Source: Larimichthys crocea
Lineage: Eukaryota; Chordata; Actinopteri; Sciaenidae
DNA length: 64,000 bases
Assembly: GCF_000972845.2 (NCBI RefSeq)
Contig: NC_040012.1
Span: forward strand, 11,592,930-11,656,929
Direction of reading: 5' to 3'
Shown: positions 48,661-61,922 of the stretch, in pieces
How positions within the stretch are numbered: the first letter of the stretch is position 1
How the letters are laid out: every line of letters begins with the position of its first letter
The notes under the pieces: generated by a model
Seen by the model: only the letters and a program-made list of their open reading frames with translations
Told to the model about the DNA's origin: nothing
The model's database searches: none
Position numbers and translations under genes: made by a program

Positions 48661-49622
48661 GAATTACTGCATGTGAATTAATAAAAATAATCTAGAATAA
48701 TCATATGATATATAAATATACAGAATTTGAAGAAAATGGTATCAGTGGGAGGCAAAGAGTCTGCAACCATGACTGTACAAAAGTGCACAAATAGAGAACA
48801 TATAGAAATGGAAATTATTTAAAAGGTGCCGGATGAATTACTAATATAATCATATGTGTATTGCATGTTGATACATGATATCGATTATTTAATTCTTTGA
48901 ATAACACAGTTATTGGCAATACTAGTATATTGTGACACCCTTAGTATGAAGCTAACAAAGCCTGCCTACAGGCAAGTCTAAAGCTCACTAAATAAAGCAA
49001 CATGGTGTAAAATAACATAAGACATTTTTAAATTATTTTGATGCTACGTTGGTGTATAATGTGGTGAATGGGGAGAGCAGATCCGGTGTTGTGCCAGAAC
49101 AGGAGCTAGGCAAACGGGCGATGTAACCGAGTCCAGCAGAGGATATTGACAGAAGTAGATAAGAAGAAAAAAAGGAGAATGTCAATGAGCAATAATAAAT
49201 AAAAATGAAAATACTGAGAAATACTGTTATTCCTTTCCATATAATAAAAACCTCAGGGAGCCACTGGAGATCAGCTAAAGAGCCTCATGTGGCTCCGGAT
49301 CCACAGGTTGCCTACGCCTACGATGAGGCTCTGACAGTTAAAATAGACACTGTGATGAACAGCTTTATCATTATCTCTAAATACATCACATTGTAATACC
49401 AATGTTGATGTTTGAAGCAGCTGCCCCTCTCCCACTCACCCCCAGCCTTTTCATTTCTGTCGCGCTGTCCTCCATCTCAAGTTTTAATGTTATGTTTTCA
49501 TTTGATAAGAAAACCAATCAACAGAGTTTTAAAAATTGCCGTAATAACTGAGAAGCGCTGCTGTGAAAAAAAAAATGTTTTAAAGTTTTTATTTTTCATC
49601 TCTAGCAGCAAAATAAACTGAC

Positions 49623-49837
49623 CGACGAGAAGACTGGAGGAATACAAGTTGAGGGTGAGGTAAAGCTCCTCTGCCTTGATGCCAAGAGAAAGCAGAGGCA
49701 ATGGTTGACCTTGTCCTTCTTTGCTGTTGGTCTGTGGGTTTGGGCCAGGGACAGGAACTCCCTGTACAGACACTGTGTCTGCGATTGCTGAAACTACTCC
49801 ACAGTAGAACGCTTTGTTCACTGCCACCAAGGAAAAC
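49623..49837 (-). CDS. weak candidate coding exon, unidentified
   Basis: Minus-strand frame open from about 49959 to 49498. Inside it, an acceptor-like ttgttgtctag at 49838 and a donor-like GTCAGT at 49622 bound 215 nt with balanced codon use, reading FSLVAVNKAFYCGVVSAI and then a Pro/Gln-rich stretch. No family recognised and no partner exons found. The plus strand is also open here, which weakens the case. It may be part of an old repeat or a long non-coding RNA. Confidence 0.15.
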
Positions 49838-52800
49838 CTAGACAACAAAAACACACACATTCTGGAAAAATGAACACTTGAGAGGGGTCGTTTTCTCCTC
49901 AAAACGTCTTGCTTGGGTTTCAGCGGTAAATAATATTCCCTCCAGAAGGGGAAAATCATGCAGCTTTACAAAAATGCCCCGAGATAATACATACATGACC
50001 TGTTGTTATCAAACCATTAATCTAAATTTACAAGTAGTGAAAGGCTATGATGTGTTGTGCAGCACAAAAAAAGAGCGTATAACCACATTGTGACCCAAGA
50101 CTTAAGTTGTTTAACTGTGTGGGAGGGGGTTTAGGGGGTGTGACTGGGCTGGAAGCTCATAACTCTGAAAATTAAACAGTTTAGAGGTTATGTGGTTATT
50201 TGTATTACTCAGAAAAATCTTAGCATGAGCCACCCAATAAAAATAATGATGTTATTTTTAGTTGAAAAAATCAAATGGATGATTTGATTTGAGCAGCTTA
50301 ATCCAATACACATCTAACGCTCAATGACTCTTGTCACAGTATATATGAAGACAAGATGTTTCGTGACCACATGCTAATAAAAGATTAATTCAAACAGCAA
50401 CGCTCGGTGCTTCGCAGAGGCGAAGAGCTACTTGGCATTTTTCATTCACTTCCAATTCAGCCGACCAAATATCACTGGCAAATAGTGTCACTTCAATCAC
50501 GGTGCCCCCAAAACTGATAGGTTATCCAATTATGTGCGTTGATGCATTTCCTGTGAAGCTAGAACATTGCTCATGACCTTTTCTTGATAGAAATGAAATT
50601 TTCTTCCCCTCAGGCTAAACAAAATCTCACAGCACTCCACCCTTAGAGTGAGTCATGCTGGGATAGTCAAACAAGCCTACACGATGAATCTACAGATATT
50701 ACTCGTGGAGAAGAGCTGTTTAGAAACCAGCCACCGTGCTTGCTGCTTTGTCACTCCTTGTATTTGCAAGTCTCAGGCTTTTAGAGAGGTGTCGACGAGG
50801 GGTGGAAAGTCCTCCGCCGCTCTTTGCTCTGTCTCTCAGAGCAGGTTATCTCTCCCTGCAGCAAGCCGGCACGCGCCTATTGCACCTGATTGTCTCATCG
50901 GCACATTCCAGGTGAGAGGGCTCGACAGGCCAGGACAGAGCACCCAGACAGTGATACACTTGTTCGGCAGCCGCAGGTGTAGCTGCCCTCTTTTTCTGCG
51001 CTCTCCCAGAGGTATTAGTGGAGGAGTAATCTGAAGGCGAGGCAAGGAAAAATCAATGACAAATGACTTGGCTTTTTTTCCTACAGAGCACAGCAAGAAA
51101 AGAACTGCCATTTTTATGTGGTCATCTTATTGACCTACATCCCTGTCCATCATTCAAAGTAGACTCAGGAGAGAAAATACAATAAAGTAATATACTGAGT
51201 GGTGAAAACAGCCAGCACAAGTCATTATAAAAAGGAATTTTTCAATATATACATTGATTCAACCCCCAGTTCTTTAACTGGGCCAAACATTGTGAGTGTA
51301 TTTAGTCTAGAAATTGGCTCACAGTCGACTATAAGGACAGGCATATACAGAGGGGTAAACAAAACAGCAGAAATAAGACAGTTAAATCTATTTCAATGCG
51401 ACAAAGTTTAACCTCTATCCTACTTGGAAGTTGCTCGTCATCTTCTTTAATCCTATTCTTTATGTGCGTGTCTGTACTATAAATGCATTTTAATTACTTT
51501 TTTTAATTGTCTCGGGCTTACAAGACAAATGTACACATTTTCAAACAATACAACAAAGGAAAGAAGAACATTAATTTCAATATTTTTCATCTCGTTTTCA
51601 AACATTCATGTCTGTGGCAATTTATAAATCACTGACGAAGCATGCACTGTGTAATTACTTGAGGTTATACTGGAGAAATCAACATAAATACAAATTGAAA
51701 AAAACATCTTCTGTTTAACAGCCAGCCTAGTATATACTGTGCATTGTCTTCTATTCTAATGGGATATAGACCACAGACCACTTCTCTGTTGCTCTTCCTG
51801 AGGTTTCTTCTTCTGAGGTTTGTTTTTTGCTTGACTGAATCAAGAGTTAAGGAGTAATAGGTGATTGAGGAAAATTTGTGATTTTATACGTTGTTTATTT
51901 TCATTTTCAATCGATCTACAGGTTGTTTTCATGATTATTAAAAGAGCTGTCTGGTGTATAAAATGTAGAGATGTAAAATATCTAAATCCTGTGTTGACAG
52001 TCGTTACTTTGTCCACCATCTGTACATTATAAGTACGCCGCAACACAGAATCAACTCTAAACGGCTCCTGATTATGAATTTCATTCCACCCTTCAGAGCA
52101 GAATAATGCTCTCATGCTCTAGTACATACTGTATCTCTCAGACATTAATAACTCCCCTTCATCCATTCAGACGTACACTAGTATGCGCGCCATCTAAATT
52201 TATGCCTTTGTGGTACTGTTCGACTACCACTGAGGGGTGATCAGCCATTCAAGGCAGGGAGGAAACAGGAACTGAAGCATTTTGATGATGTAATTGGCAG
52301 CAGATGCGGAGGAAGATGGAGATAAAGGAGAAGGAATTCAAAATAATATCTGTTTGGGCATGCATCAGGGGGGTTATCATGAGCACAGAGGGATCATGTT
52401 TTGACTTTTGTCTCACTGATTCACTGTTGCTAAAGTGCTTTCATTTTACAGTGGTCTGAGCTATGGAAATCTGACATTTCAGTGCAACAGCAGTAGCAAT
52501 ATTGTGGAGGAAGATTGTGGCAACTGTTAATGGCTCCAATAAAACTAAAGCTATCCCCACCTGATCAGAGAGGCTCACGGGGCCAGTACAGAAGACAAAT
52601 TGGATATGCTAATATAGAAGACACATTGTGAGCTGCTTGTAAACAGTATTATCAACCCTACTGTGAGCCACAACATCAACTGGGAGGATTTCAGCTTCTC
52701 CAGCAAAGCTTCCTAATGCTGGAAACAATCCAACAGTTCTTTCAGAATAAAAAGTTATCCTCTCATGTGAAAGTCATGGCAAAAGAAAGCGGCCAAAAAT

Positions 52801-55401
52801 GGTCAAGTGCACACTTTTTCCTGTCTTCCTTGTGGTCTGACAATAAGGCGCTAAGAACAACAAGGCAGGGCTGAGTAAGAGGATGCAGGGGATGGGGTGA
52901 GGGGTGGATGCAGGCTGGGACCTGCTTCAGCATTAAGTTATGCCTTTGTAAGGCAGAAGCACTTGCCTGTGGCAGGTGCAGGTAGCAGACATGACGCTGC
53001 TGAGGTGTTTCTATTGAGAAGTACCCAACCTGCCGAGTTGTCGGGACAAGTTGGAGGACTCAGTCACCACCCTGCTCTGAAAAGCTAACCAGATCCGCAT
53101 ACTATGACTTGCACATCTAAAGATGTGATGGAGGAACTGGAAAATCCCATGGCTCGAACATAAAATTATAGGATTGTTGTGATGCTTGTCATGGAGGCTA
53201 ATGTGGAAGATAATACACGAAAACAGCAATTACAATCCCAGGGATTGTCTCTTTTATGTTCCACCCCTAAAAAGACACTAAAAGCATTTACAGACTTTAC
53301 AGTGAAGTCATATATCATTCAAAAAGCGCTTCAGCAGTTATATTTAAAATTCACAATGTTAGTTTTTATGGGAGTGGACTAATCCTAAAGCTAGCATTTA
53401 AAAGGGTGCATAATAACTGGGGCCTTACATCAGATGATTCTCATTTTCCACCGAGGAGTTCCTCAGAAATGTGTCTGTATTTATTAATAAAACCATCCTT
53501 TCTGTTCATTAAGCCCTCCCATGAATTAAGCCTTCTGCTGCTCAAGGACGAACTGGTTAAAACTCCTCCCTCCCTCGCCTCCTCTTGTGTTTACGCCACA
53601 GAGGCACCTGTAGCTACAGTGCAGCGAATCACCAGCTTGCAAGTCCAGCCATGTCACGGGATTCCTGTCATCACAGTGCAACAGTAATCATCCTCACTGT
53701 GAAGAGTCTGAGTGAGGTAGAAAGCGAATGAAAAGGCTCAGTGTGAAAAATGCAAAGAAGAATCTTCTGAAGGAAATGTGACTCACCATGTGATACACGC
53801 TCAAAACTTTTTCTTGTTGGAGGAGTGGCATTGGATGGCCCGAGGCAATCATTTTACAGGTTCAAAGATGTTTGATGCAAACTTATTTCTGACATACTGC
53901 AGAGAGAAGGCAGCTACCTTATGGTGGTGTTTAGCGAGAACTTATCAATCCAGAGCCTGTTTCAGCCTGTGTTGTAAAGGAAAAAAAACCCAGAGTGAGA
54001 TGATATGAAAGATATTTAGCCCTCATGCTGGTTTGAAAAATCAAAGACTACGTCAATGCCCACCAACATGGAGTCAGGGGAATTTAAATATACCTATTTA
54101 AGCCCTCTTTAAGCCTCCTAGCCTGGAGCGTTTTATCAGCAGGTAGTTTGAGAGTGGACTTAAAATACATGCTGCTATTACAATTTTGATGGTATTCACA
54201 GCAGCATGTTGAGCAAATGTAATGATATGGATCTAAAAACACAAAGTTTATCTGCACTTATTACCTCGGACGCCTCAAGGAGTGGAGTTTTTAACAATGA
54301 GGACAGAGCAAAATGATCTGTCTTCCCTTCCTCTGTTTGCTTTGCCTGAATGAACAGCAGATCCACCAGCATGGCAGTGTCAGAATAGATTAGCACCACG
54401 GTCCATCTCCCTGGCTTCACAAAATGAAATCCTCTTAAAAGCAGGGGATGTCACTCAATCTCCTGAGACATGTACTTGCATGGTGTACTTAGGAGCCCTC
54501 ACTATTGGGAAATATACCTGCACAAATAGAGGAAGTTTAAAACGAAAGTGAGCTGCAAAATAGGTGTTTGCCAAGGTATATAAAATCTCCCATATTCCTC
54601 TTAGACAGTAATGCACGAGTTATTAAACACAGTTTTAAATGCAATCAAAGAATAAAGCATTATAGAACTACAGATGGTGATTATCTTTAACGTCTGACGT
54701 CCACTTTGTCATTTATTAAGACGTACTGGATGTTAAGCCTCGAGGAGGACAGGTTCAAGTAGCTCTTATCTTAAAAGTATCTTCATATGGCCCCTCAGCT
54801 AGCTGTTATTTTTCTAATCACAGCCCAGGGCTGAGAGTAAAAGAGGGCTTTTTCAAACCCATTCAGAGTTTTCAATCCGTGTAACTAAGAAAACAACAGG
54901 AAGTTCCTCTGTGAAGAGCCCAAAGGCAGAGGTTAAGAGTTCATCGCTCACGAAATCACTCCATGACTCGACTCTCCTTCCAAAGAAAAAGTTTTTTAAA
55001 ATGAGTAACGTGCTAACTTGAACGTGCTTTATTTATCAAACACACAATATTATATGCTGAGATTACATGATGTTATCTAAAGGAGAAAATACAGAAACAC
55101 AGGTACAGTTATATGACACAATAATTATCACCATTTTTTCCTAAATGCAAATTGATTGATTTTATTAGTTCATTAATTATCTGATAAATGAAGTTGAGCC
55201 AGAGGGAGCTCAGCAGGTGACTTTTTATCTGCTGCCCCGTTAAACATTCAAACAGCACCCTAAAGCAGAAAAGGCATCAGTCATGTAGTTATGAATAATT
55301 AGACGGTTGTCATTGAGCTTGATTATGTTAATGTTAAATTTGTGTTTTGTGCTGTTTTGCATGCATTTTTTATACAAGCCACTTTCGTATCTCAATTAAA
55401 C
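49838..55401. other. no gene recognised
   Basis: Long gene-poor stretch with little recognisable repeat, which stands out from the repeat-rich blocks to either side. Chance frames at 50648-51111 and 52897-53229 have no family features. Confidence 0.4.

Positions 55402-55459
<58 letters not shown>
55402..55459 (+). repeat. (ATCT)14 microsatellite
   Basis: Uninterrupted ATCT units over 58 bp. Confidence 0.97.
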
Positions 55460-56379
55460 GCAAATGACTTATCTTACCCTGTGTTTGACGCTGACTAAAC
55501 TAAACTATAGGCTATAAATGCTGTGGTATGTGGATCTGGTCCATCCTCTATACTTGTTTCTATGGTGCTACATTTTATCACTAAATAATGCAAATTACCT
55601 GCGGCGGTCACTTTCTCTCTTTTTTTTTGTTTTCCACAAAAAATAGTCCAGGTGACGCTCTTCTTCTACTGTTGTTTCCTGCAGCATAAGAAACCAACCA
55701 ACCCACACGCCTCTATTTCTTTAGGTGGTATGAACAGCAGCAGCAACATCAATTCCATTCTGAAATCTATATAATATACTTTTCAATATCTTACACATAA
55801 TTCAACTGTGTCTCCTTAAAGCACCGATCTGCTTCTCTCGCTTTCGTGATGATAATACACAGAGAAAAGAGATGATGCAGATTGCCCTCTGAGATATCCG
55901 GGGACGGTGACCTGTAAGGTGAGTTACCTGTGCGGGAAGGAGACACAGTGTTGGCCTGTCAGCTTATTGCCCACAGCAACTTCAAATTCTGTCAGAACGA
56001 TCATGTCAGTGCAAACGCTCACACATTATGTAGATGTGGATTATATAAGTGCATGTGCACTCTCTCAATGCAAACATTTCTTTGCTCCTGTCACAGGAGC
56101 TGCAGAGAAGTCGATGTTTGTTTTTTTACCAGAGCTTCTATGAAAGATCAGCTGTCATTTGAGGTGAGGATGTAATAGTCTACATTTTCAGCAGAGCGGC
56201 ATGTATCTCTCCTCAAATTGATTGGAATCACTTTCTGTACCGCAACAAGAATCCTCTCCCCTCTCCTTTTCATCTCGTAGTCTCATTGATCATTGGCGCT
56301 TCTGAGATACAGAGAAAAGGTGTGATCATCATCCTAATGCATCTTCTGTGAGAATGTGTGTGTATGTAGATGTGTTTTG

Positions 56380-56398
56380 GTGTGTGTGTGTGTGTGTG
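56380..56398 (+). repeat. (TG)n microsatellite
   Basis: Short GT/TG run of about nine units with imperfect flanks. Confidence 0.9.
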
Positions 56399-56964
56399 GA
56401 GCACAGCTAACATTTCGATGAATGCACTCTGGTGTGGTCTGAATGAATGTTGGCACAACATCGTAGATTTATTTCAGCTCAAAACACTTTCCAGTGATGA
56501 TTTTCATCATTCCGTAATATCATGTTGTGAAGGTTTTTTGGCTAAATCTAGCCTGGGCAAAAGTGTACAATGCAATACCTTACACCATTTGTGTACACAT
56601 GTTTATGTGTGCATGTGCGTGCATGCACGTATATGTGTGTTTGTGTCAACTCTGGCATAATGATAGACTGACAGTGGGAGCGACAGCACCACCCCAAGCA
56701 AGCAGAAAAGCCCTGCATTCCTGGGCTGCGAGCTGTGAATCTGAGCACTGAGATTACAAGTTAAAACATGCACCCAGGAGCCACCACTGTTTTAGTAAAT
56801 ACTTTCAGAGCCAGTGTTTAGAGATCATAGCTTTAGGACAAGGGTGGGATTGATTTCCCAAACAAGGATTGGGTGTTGTGGTCATCCGGTTTTATTGAAG
56901 GGTGAAAATGGAAAATCGGCTTCACCTGCTGAGGAAAGGGTCCTTCAAGGTTTATAGATGCTTT

Positions 56965-57195
56965 CAGGCAACAGTTCAGCGTTTGGGGAAATGTGCCTTT
57001 TTAGGTTTCTTGACAAGAGTTAAATAATACCCATCTTATGCTTAGCTTAGCACAAATAGAAGGAAACAGGTTGTGCTAGGATAAGCCAACTAGCTGCTTG
57101 TTGTAGCTTAATATTTATTACACAAGATTCAGAGCAATACTAATCTTTCTTAGCAACGAAGAAAGTAAGTGTATATTTCCCAAAATGTGGAACTA
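56965..57195 (+). repeat. TTAGCTTAGC-type repeat, degraded
   Basis: CAACAGTTCAGCGTTTGGGG, AATGTGCCTTTTTAGGTTTC, GCTTAGCTTAGCACAAATAG and AAGGAAACAGG, then a decayed tail. Confidence 0.6.
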
Positions 57196-57204
57196 TTTGT
57201 AAAA

Positions 57205-57515
57205 CTTGAGGTCGTCCAGTGTAGAGGGTTTAGGGAGCTCTATTTACAGAAATTAAATATAATATGGGGACTATGTTCTCATTAGTGTATAACCTAAAAA
57301 TAAGGATTGTTTTTTGTTTTGCTGAGACTTTTTTTTTTTTATCAACAGATCCTATTTTTCTATTGAGTCCTCCATTTTTTACACACTGGCTCTAAATACG
57401 ACCTTTCACGGTTTTCACACTCTTCACAGCCACTGTAGTTTCTCCTTCATGAGGCGAGAGGTATGCAATCAACACATTTCTAGATGTCACTATATTCAAC
57501 ACACGTGTACTTTAA
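57205..57515 (-). repeat. GGCATCTAGCRGTG-type repeat, minus copy
   Basis: Reverse complement of the 29320-29700 family: CTAGATGTCACTATATTCAA, CACACTGGCTCTAAATACGA, CTCATTAGTGTATAACCT and GTCCAGTGTAGAGGGTTTAG, read on the plus strand as the end-to-start order. Confidence 0.6.
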
Positions 57516-58799
57516 AGCACAGGGTCATGAAATAGGTTTGTATATAACCACCCAGTAAAACAACAACCTCTTGTTTTTGTATGGATTAGACAAAGATATG
57601 TTAATTAGTAAGACAAATATATTAGCAGATTTCATTACTATCAGACAAACCAGGTTAGCTGCATGTCTCTCGTTATTTCCAGTCCCAAAATGTAAAGCCA
57701 TTCCTAAAAATTAACACATATGTTCTATTTTTTATGAATTTCTATGTAACATAAACGTGTGTAGTTTCTTCTCACAAGTGCTGTTAAATAAAACCTACAA
57801 TCCAGAAGTGTCTTCCTTTCTATTCTTGCATGCTGTAGTAAAAAAAATTATGGATTTATCCAGTGGTTCACTGTGGCTGCATAGATCTGCATAGATCACC
57901 ACCTGCCACTCAAATCTGAAACACCTGCTTCCTCCACAGTGTCCACCGCCAGCTGGCTCGCTGCAGAAAACACTAAAATAGCCATAAAAAAAAAACCCTA
58001 ACTCAGCCCAGAATCAAAACGCTACCTTTCCCACATCAGAGCTTAAACATTTAATCCTATACACATTCATAACATTTCACAGCTCCTGTATATTCCCCAC
58101 TCTTCTAATATTTATTGCCCTCTCTCTTAACCATGCTCTTTTTTCCACTCTCATTCCAGCTGTCCAGGGGTTGATTGAGCTATGAGAGGAACTTTCCTGA
58201 ATTCCCGTCCAACACAATCAAACAGAAAATGTTTCTAATAATAATACCCACTCTACTCTAAGCATCTACTCAGTAATCTTTCCCCTCTTTCCTTTCTTTA
58301 ATTAAAACATTCAGCTTTGCTGGTGGGACTATGTAGAGCTCAATATTCCCAGGTAATAAAGAGAAGGACTGGTGCTTACAGGCGGACAGATCAGTGTGAT
58401 TTACATGGCGGACGGATGATCATGCTTGGTGGGAACATACAGGAAGGAGGATCCACTCCACCTACAGGATCGCACGGGACATAACAGAGTGCATCTCCAC
58501 TCGGCTGTATTAGCTCTGCCCAGCATGCTCTGCTGAATCCCTTCAACTTGACTTGATAACAAGCGTATTTGGCTGCTCCTGTGCCCGTCTCACTCTGCCT
58601 CGCCGCCTCTCTCGTTGTAATTCCCTGCCGTTGTTCAACATTTCTGACCTGCTCTGTTGCATACAGCTCTTTCTGATGCGTGTGGCTCATTTGTCCACTT
58701 TTCACATCTTCAACATGAGGTGCATACAGATTCTTATGCTGTTTTTCTCGTTCCAGACAGCAGCTTTTAGTTTGATTATTTTGTGGAAGAATTATTGAG
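57516..58799. other. no gene recognised
   Basis: Intergenic; a pyrimidine-rich stretch around 58120-58310, otherwise nothing recognised. Confidence 0.4.
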
Positions 58800-59010
58800 A
58801 TCTGAGAAGTAAAAGTAGCAATATCTCATTAAGTATTTACATTTGTTGCCACTTTATAAATCTACTTAACTACATTTTGGGGGGAGATATTGTGTACTCC
58901 AGAACATTTATCTGACAGATAGAGTTATAGTTACTTCAAATCCATTCGATTTTACATTCAAAATATGGCAAGCTTATAAAATATGATGCATTGTTGTAGA
59001 TTAGGCAAGC
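58800..59010 (+). mobile_element. AAGTACTTAAGT-type element, 5' portion
   Basis: AGTAAAAGTAGCAATATCTC, CTACTTAACTACATTTTGGG, CATTTATCTGACAGATAGAG and ATAAAATATGATGCATTGTT match the family at 195-1015; the 3' half is absent. Confidence 0.6.
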
Positions 59011-59014
59011 ATGC

Positions 59015-59190
59015 AAAGTTAGAGCTCAACAATCAGTCAGTCAACAGAAAATGAGTCCGCAGCCCTATTTTGATAACTGATTAAGTCATTTTTATGCATC
59101 CAGCTTCTGATATTTAACCACATCCTGCTTTTCTTTATGATACATGACAGTAAATAAATATATTTGGGTTTTTTAATCATTGTTTTTTAA
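59015..59190 (-). repeat. GGGCTGCAACTA-type repeat, degraded minus copy
   Basis: Contains GCAGCCCTATTTTGATAACT and CATCCAGCTTCTGATATTT, reverse complements of the family's end and middle. Confidence 0.5.
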
Positions 59191-60429
59191 GTTCCAGGAA
59201 ATGAAACTTAGTTAGATTACTGGTGTAAACATACTTGCCAACACATGTTTATACAGTATATTAAAACCGGCATCAAAAGGATGCTCTCTATGCTGTGTTG
59301 CAGCTGAATATACCTTTTAGTTAAACTGGTATTTAATGGATGAATTGGAAGAATAAATCCTTTCAGCCTGAACAGTCAAAATCCTGGATGCTGCATGTCA
59401 AACAAAGCTGCTGCAGCTTGTCCAATTCGAATGACGCAAACCCACCGAGTGGAGGATTTCCAGGAGAATGTCAGACCTGCTTCAAACTTGAACTGACTGG
59501 ATGAATTTCAACAATTGTTTACAGACGGATGTCAATTAAGTCCAAGCCCGACGGTGATGCATTGACTGCCTAAAGTTGCCTGTTTTTTTTGTTGAAAAAA
59601 GAAAAGAAAGTCTAACAATGCCAGCATGAAACCATCTTTGATCAGACAGTACATTGCAGAATTGCTGTAATGAGGCTCTTTTAACTCACTGAACGGTGGT
59701 TAAATAAATGAAGTGAAGTGATTACAGTAACTTTATTTTGTGACTATTTTCAGAGCTAAATAAGAAACAGTTAGAGTCTAATAAAATGCCTAATGCTTAT
59801 TCACAAAGGGACATTTAACCGTTTAAACTCTAATGGTAGAGTGTTGGGGCATAGATGTTTATCATATTGCCTGTAGCTAACTAAATAGCATCCTATTATG
59901 ACTCAGACAGACCTGCATGGTGCAGGAGTGTGGTTGTTACACCTGATGAAATAAGGGTCTGTTGCCACCAGCTGGAGCAGAGCTGCAGTGCATCATCACC
60001 TGCAGGGAACACCTGGATCCAAACAGACAGGTGTGTTCATTCACTCTAATGAGGTTGTGCAGTTTACACACACATACATACACATGTTGGTTGGTCAGAG
60101 TGGCATGTTGGATGGAAAAGGTGAAATTAATGTGAGAAACTCGTCTGAATTCTGCAGAGGTTGCTCATTAGAGACAAAAACAAGCCTTTTAATTAAGAGC
60201 AATCACCCCAGAACCACGGCTGTGATGTGTTTAGTGACTCTGTGTGATACTGATGAGCATGGCATCTAGCTGATAACGTTTCATGTGAAACCTGAGTGGT
60301 TTTTGCCTCATGTTACAGCATGTGGCTGGAAAATGGTTTGAAACGTAGGATATGAGGCACGCTGAGTGCCACGAGCAATCATTCACAGGGTTGTTAGTGA
60401 TTATCTGAAGGAGGATTAGTCAGAATTAG
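59191..60429. other. no gene recognised
   Basis: Intergenic; nothing recognised beyond chance frames. Confidence 0.4.
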
Positions 60430-60570
60430 TGAAAGAAGTACACAAATCCTTTGTGTGAGTAAAAGTGTCAATACCACAATGCAAGTCAAATGATTTAACT
60501 GATTATTTAGGTAAAAGTATGCAAGTATTTTCATACATAAAATACATGTTATGCTGTGTAGCCCAGTAGC
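60430..60570 (-). mobile_element. AAGTACTTAAGT-type element, 3' end
   Basis: GAAGTACACAAATCCTTTGT, GAGTAAAAGTGTCAATACCA and GTAAAAGTATGCAAGTATTT are reverse complements of the family 3' end. The matching 5' end is at 61850-61922. Confidence 0.5.
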
Positions 60571-61849
60571 TCAGTCTTATACTTTGAGATATGCAACACA
60601 AAGCATGAAACTCTGTACTAATCACGTAACAGTCATATTGCACATTAAATTAAACAGGAGAAACTCTGCTACAAGCACATATAAGTCATATTCACACACA
60701 CCAAACGCAACTCCAACAGCAAGTAAATTAATGATCTAACATCAAAATCTGTATAGCATCATAAAGTCAACCCACTCACCACATTCCCATTACTAGTGCT
60801 CCGACACTTCATGCTACCCAGACAAACGGTGTGTCATATGAAAGCTGAGACTGTGACGATTCCAACAGTTACCATCAGTGTCGCTCTATTATGAAAACTC
60901 AGTAAACCAGTAGCCAAAGAATATTTATTTATTGATTTATTATGACACCAAAATTATTCAAATAGACCCTGTAGTTGCAGAGATATACTCTATTCATTTG
61001 GGGTATGTCATCTTCGAGTAGAGGCCTAAAAAAGAAGCTGGGGCTTAAGAGGTTAATGACCTATTCACATATTATATGCTTGAATTTATTATTTCTATTT
61101 ATCCAGTAGAAATTAATGAGAGACGGAGCGAGTATTCTTAGACCAGAAGTGTAATAAGGCTAAGCCTAGATAAGTTCAACCACATAGGTGTTTTCCTGTT
61201 GCTTAATTAAACCTCTTCTCATGACAGTGTGGACACGTACAGACAGAGTTTTGATTGACATTTTTTGCAAAAGTACTCTGCCAATTTAGCTTTGCACTCC
61301 TCATGCATTGTCTCACTCCAAAACTGGATCAAAATCGATGCAACAGAGCGGGGGGACTTTATTCCAGGCATTTTTCTTCCTTTTCAAAGCGCAATGTCTA
61401 CATTACCCACAGCACATCTTGACTGCCGACAATTCGGTTGGAGATTCTGGTGGTTCGAGTAGCAGCTTATGTAGTTTCAAGCCTCAAGCAGAGATGAGCA
61501 GCATGCTACAGAGATCTGGTAAGCTCCACTCCCCAAGATTGTTTTCACCTTCAAACCCAACCAACGCTCACTTCACACAGCTGCCTCTGGAGCCACAAAA
61601 GTCTTTATACAACTTTTTTTCCACAGATGTTGTAGTATTTCCCAAGACCTGTAAACAGACTTTTATGTGGGAAAAAATAGTGGAATTCCCCCCTTTAAGG
61701 AGTAAACCTGATCTTGTTATCATCCTGATCAGTACATCACACTATTCAAACCATAGCTCCACCAAAGTTACTCTTAATTTGTGGTCTAATCAGTCAGAGT
61801 AATAAGTAAAAAAAAGTGCAATATTTTCCTTTGAAATGAGGTGGAAGTG
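60571..61849. other. sequence separating two halves of a repeat; no gene recognised
   Basis: Lies between the two same-orientation parts of one element family. Includes the longest single uninterrupted frame of the right half (61308-61802, plus, 164 codons), which has a composition-driven Ser-rich translation and sits in sequence I associate with a dispersed fish repeat (GTGGAATTCCCCCCTTTAAG at 61680). Confidence 0.4.
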
Positions 61850-61922
61850 TGGAAGTGTTCAAGTAAAGTACAAGTATCTCAAAATATATTTAAGTAAAGT
61901 ACTTAGTTACATTCCACCATTA
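61850..61922 (-). mobile_element. AAGTACTTAAGT-type element, 5' end
   Basis: TCAAGTAAAGTACAAGTATC, AAGTAAAGTACTTAGTTACA and TTCCACCAT are the reverse complement of the family start. Confidence 0.6.

Noticed and set aside
61308..61802. 164-codon plus-strand open frame, longest in the right half
   Set aside because: Ser-rich, composition-driven translation without splice context or family resemblance, and placed in what looks like dispersed repeat sequence.
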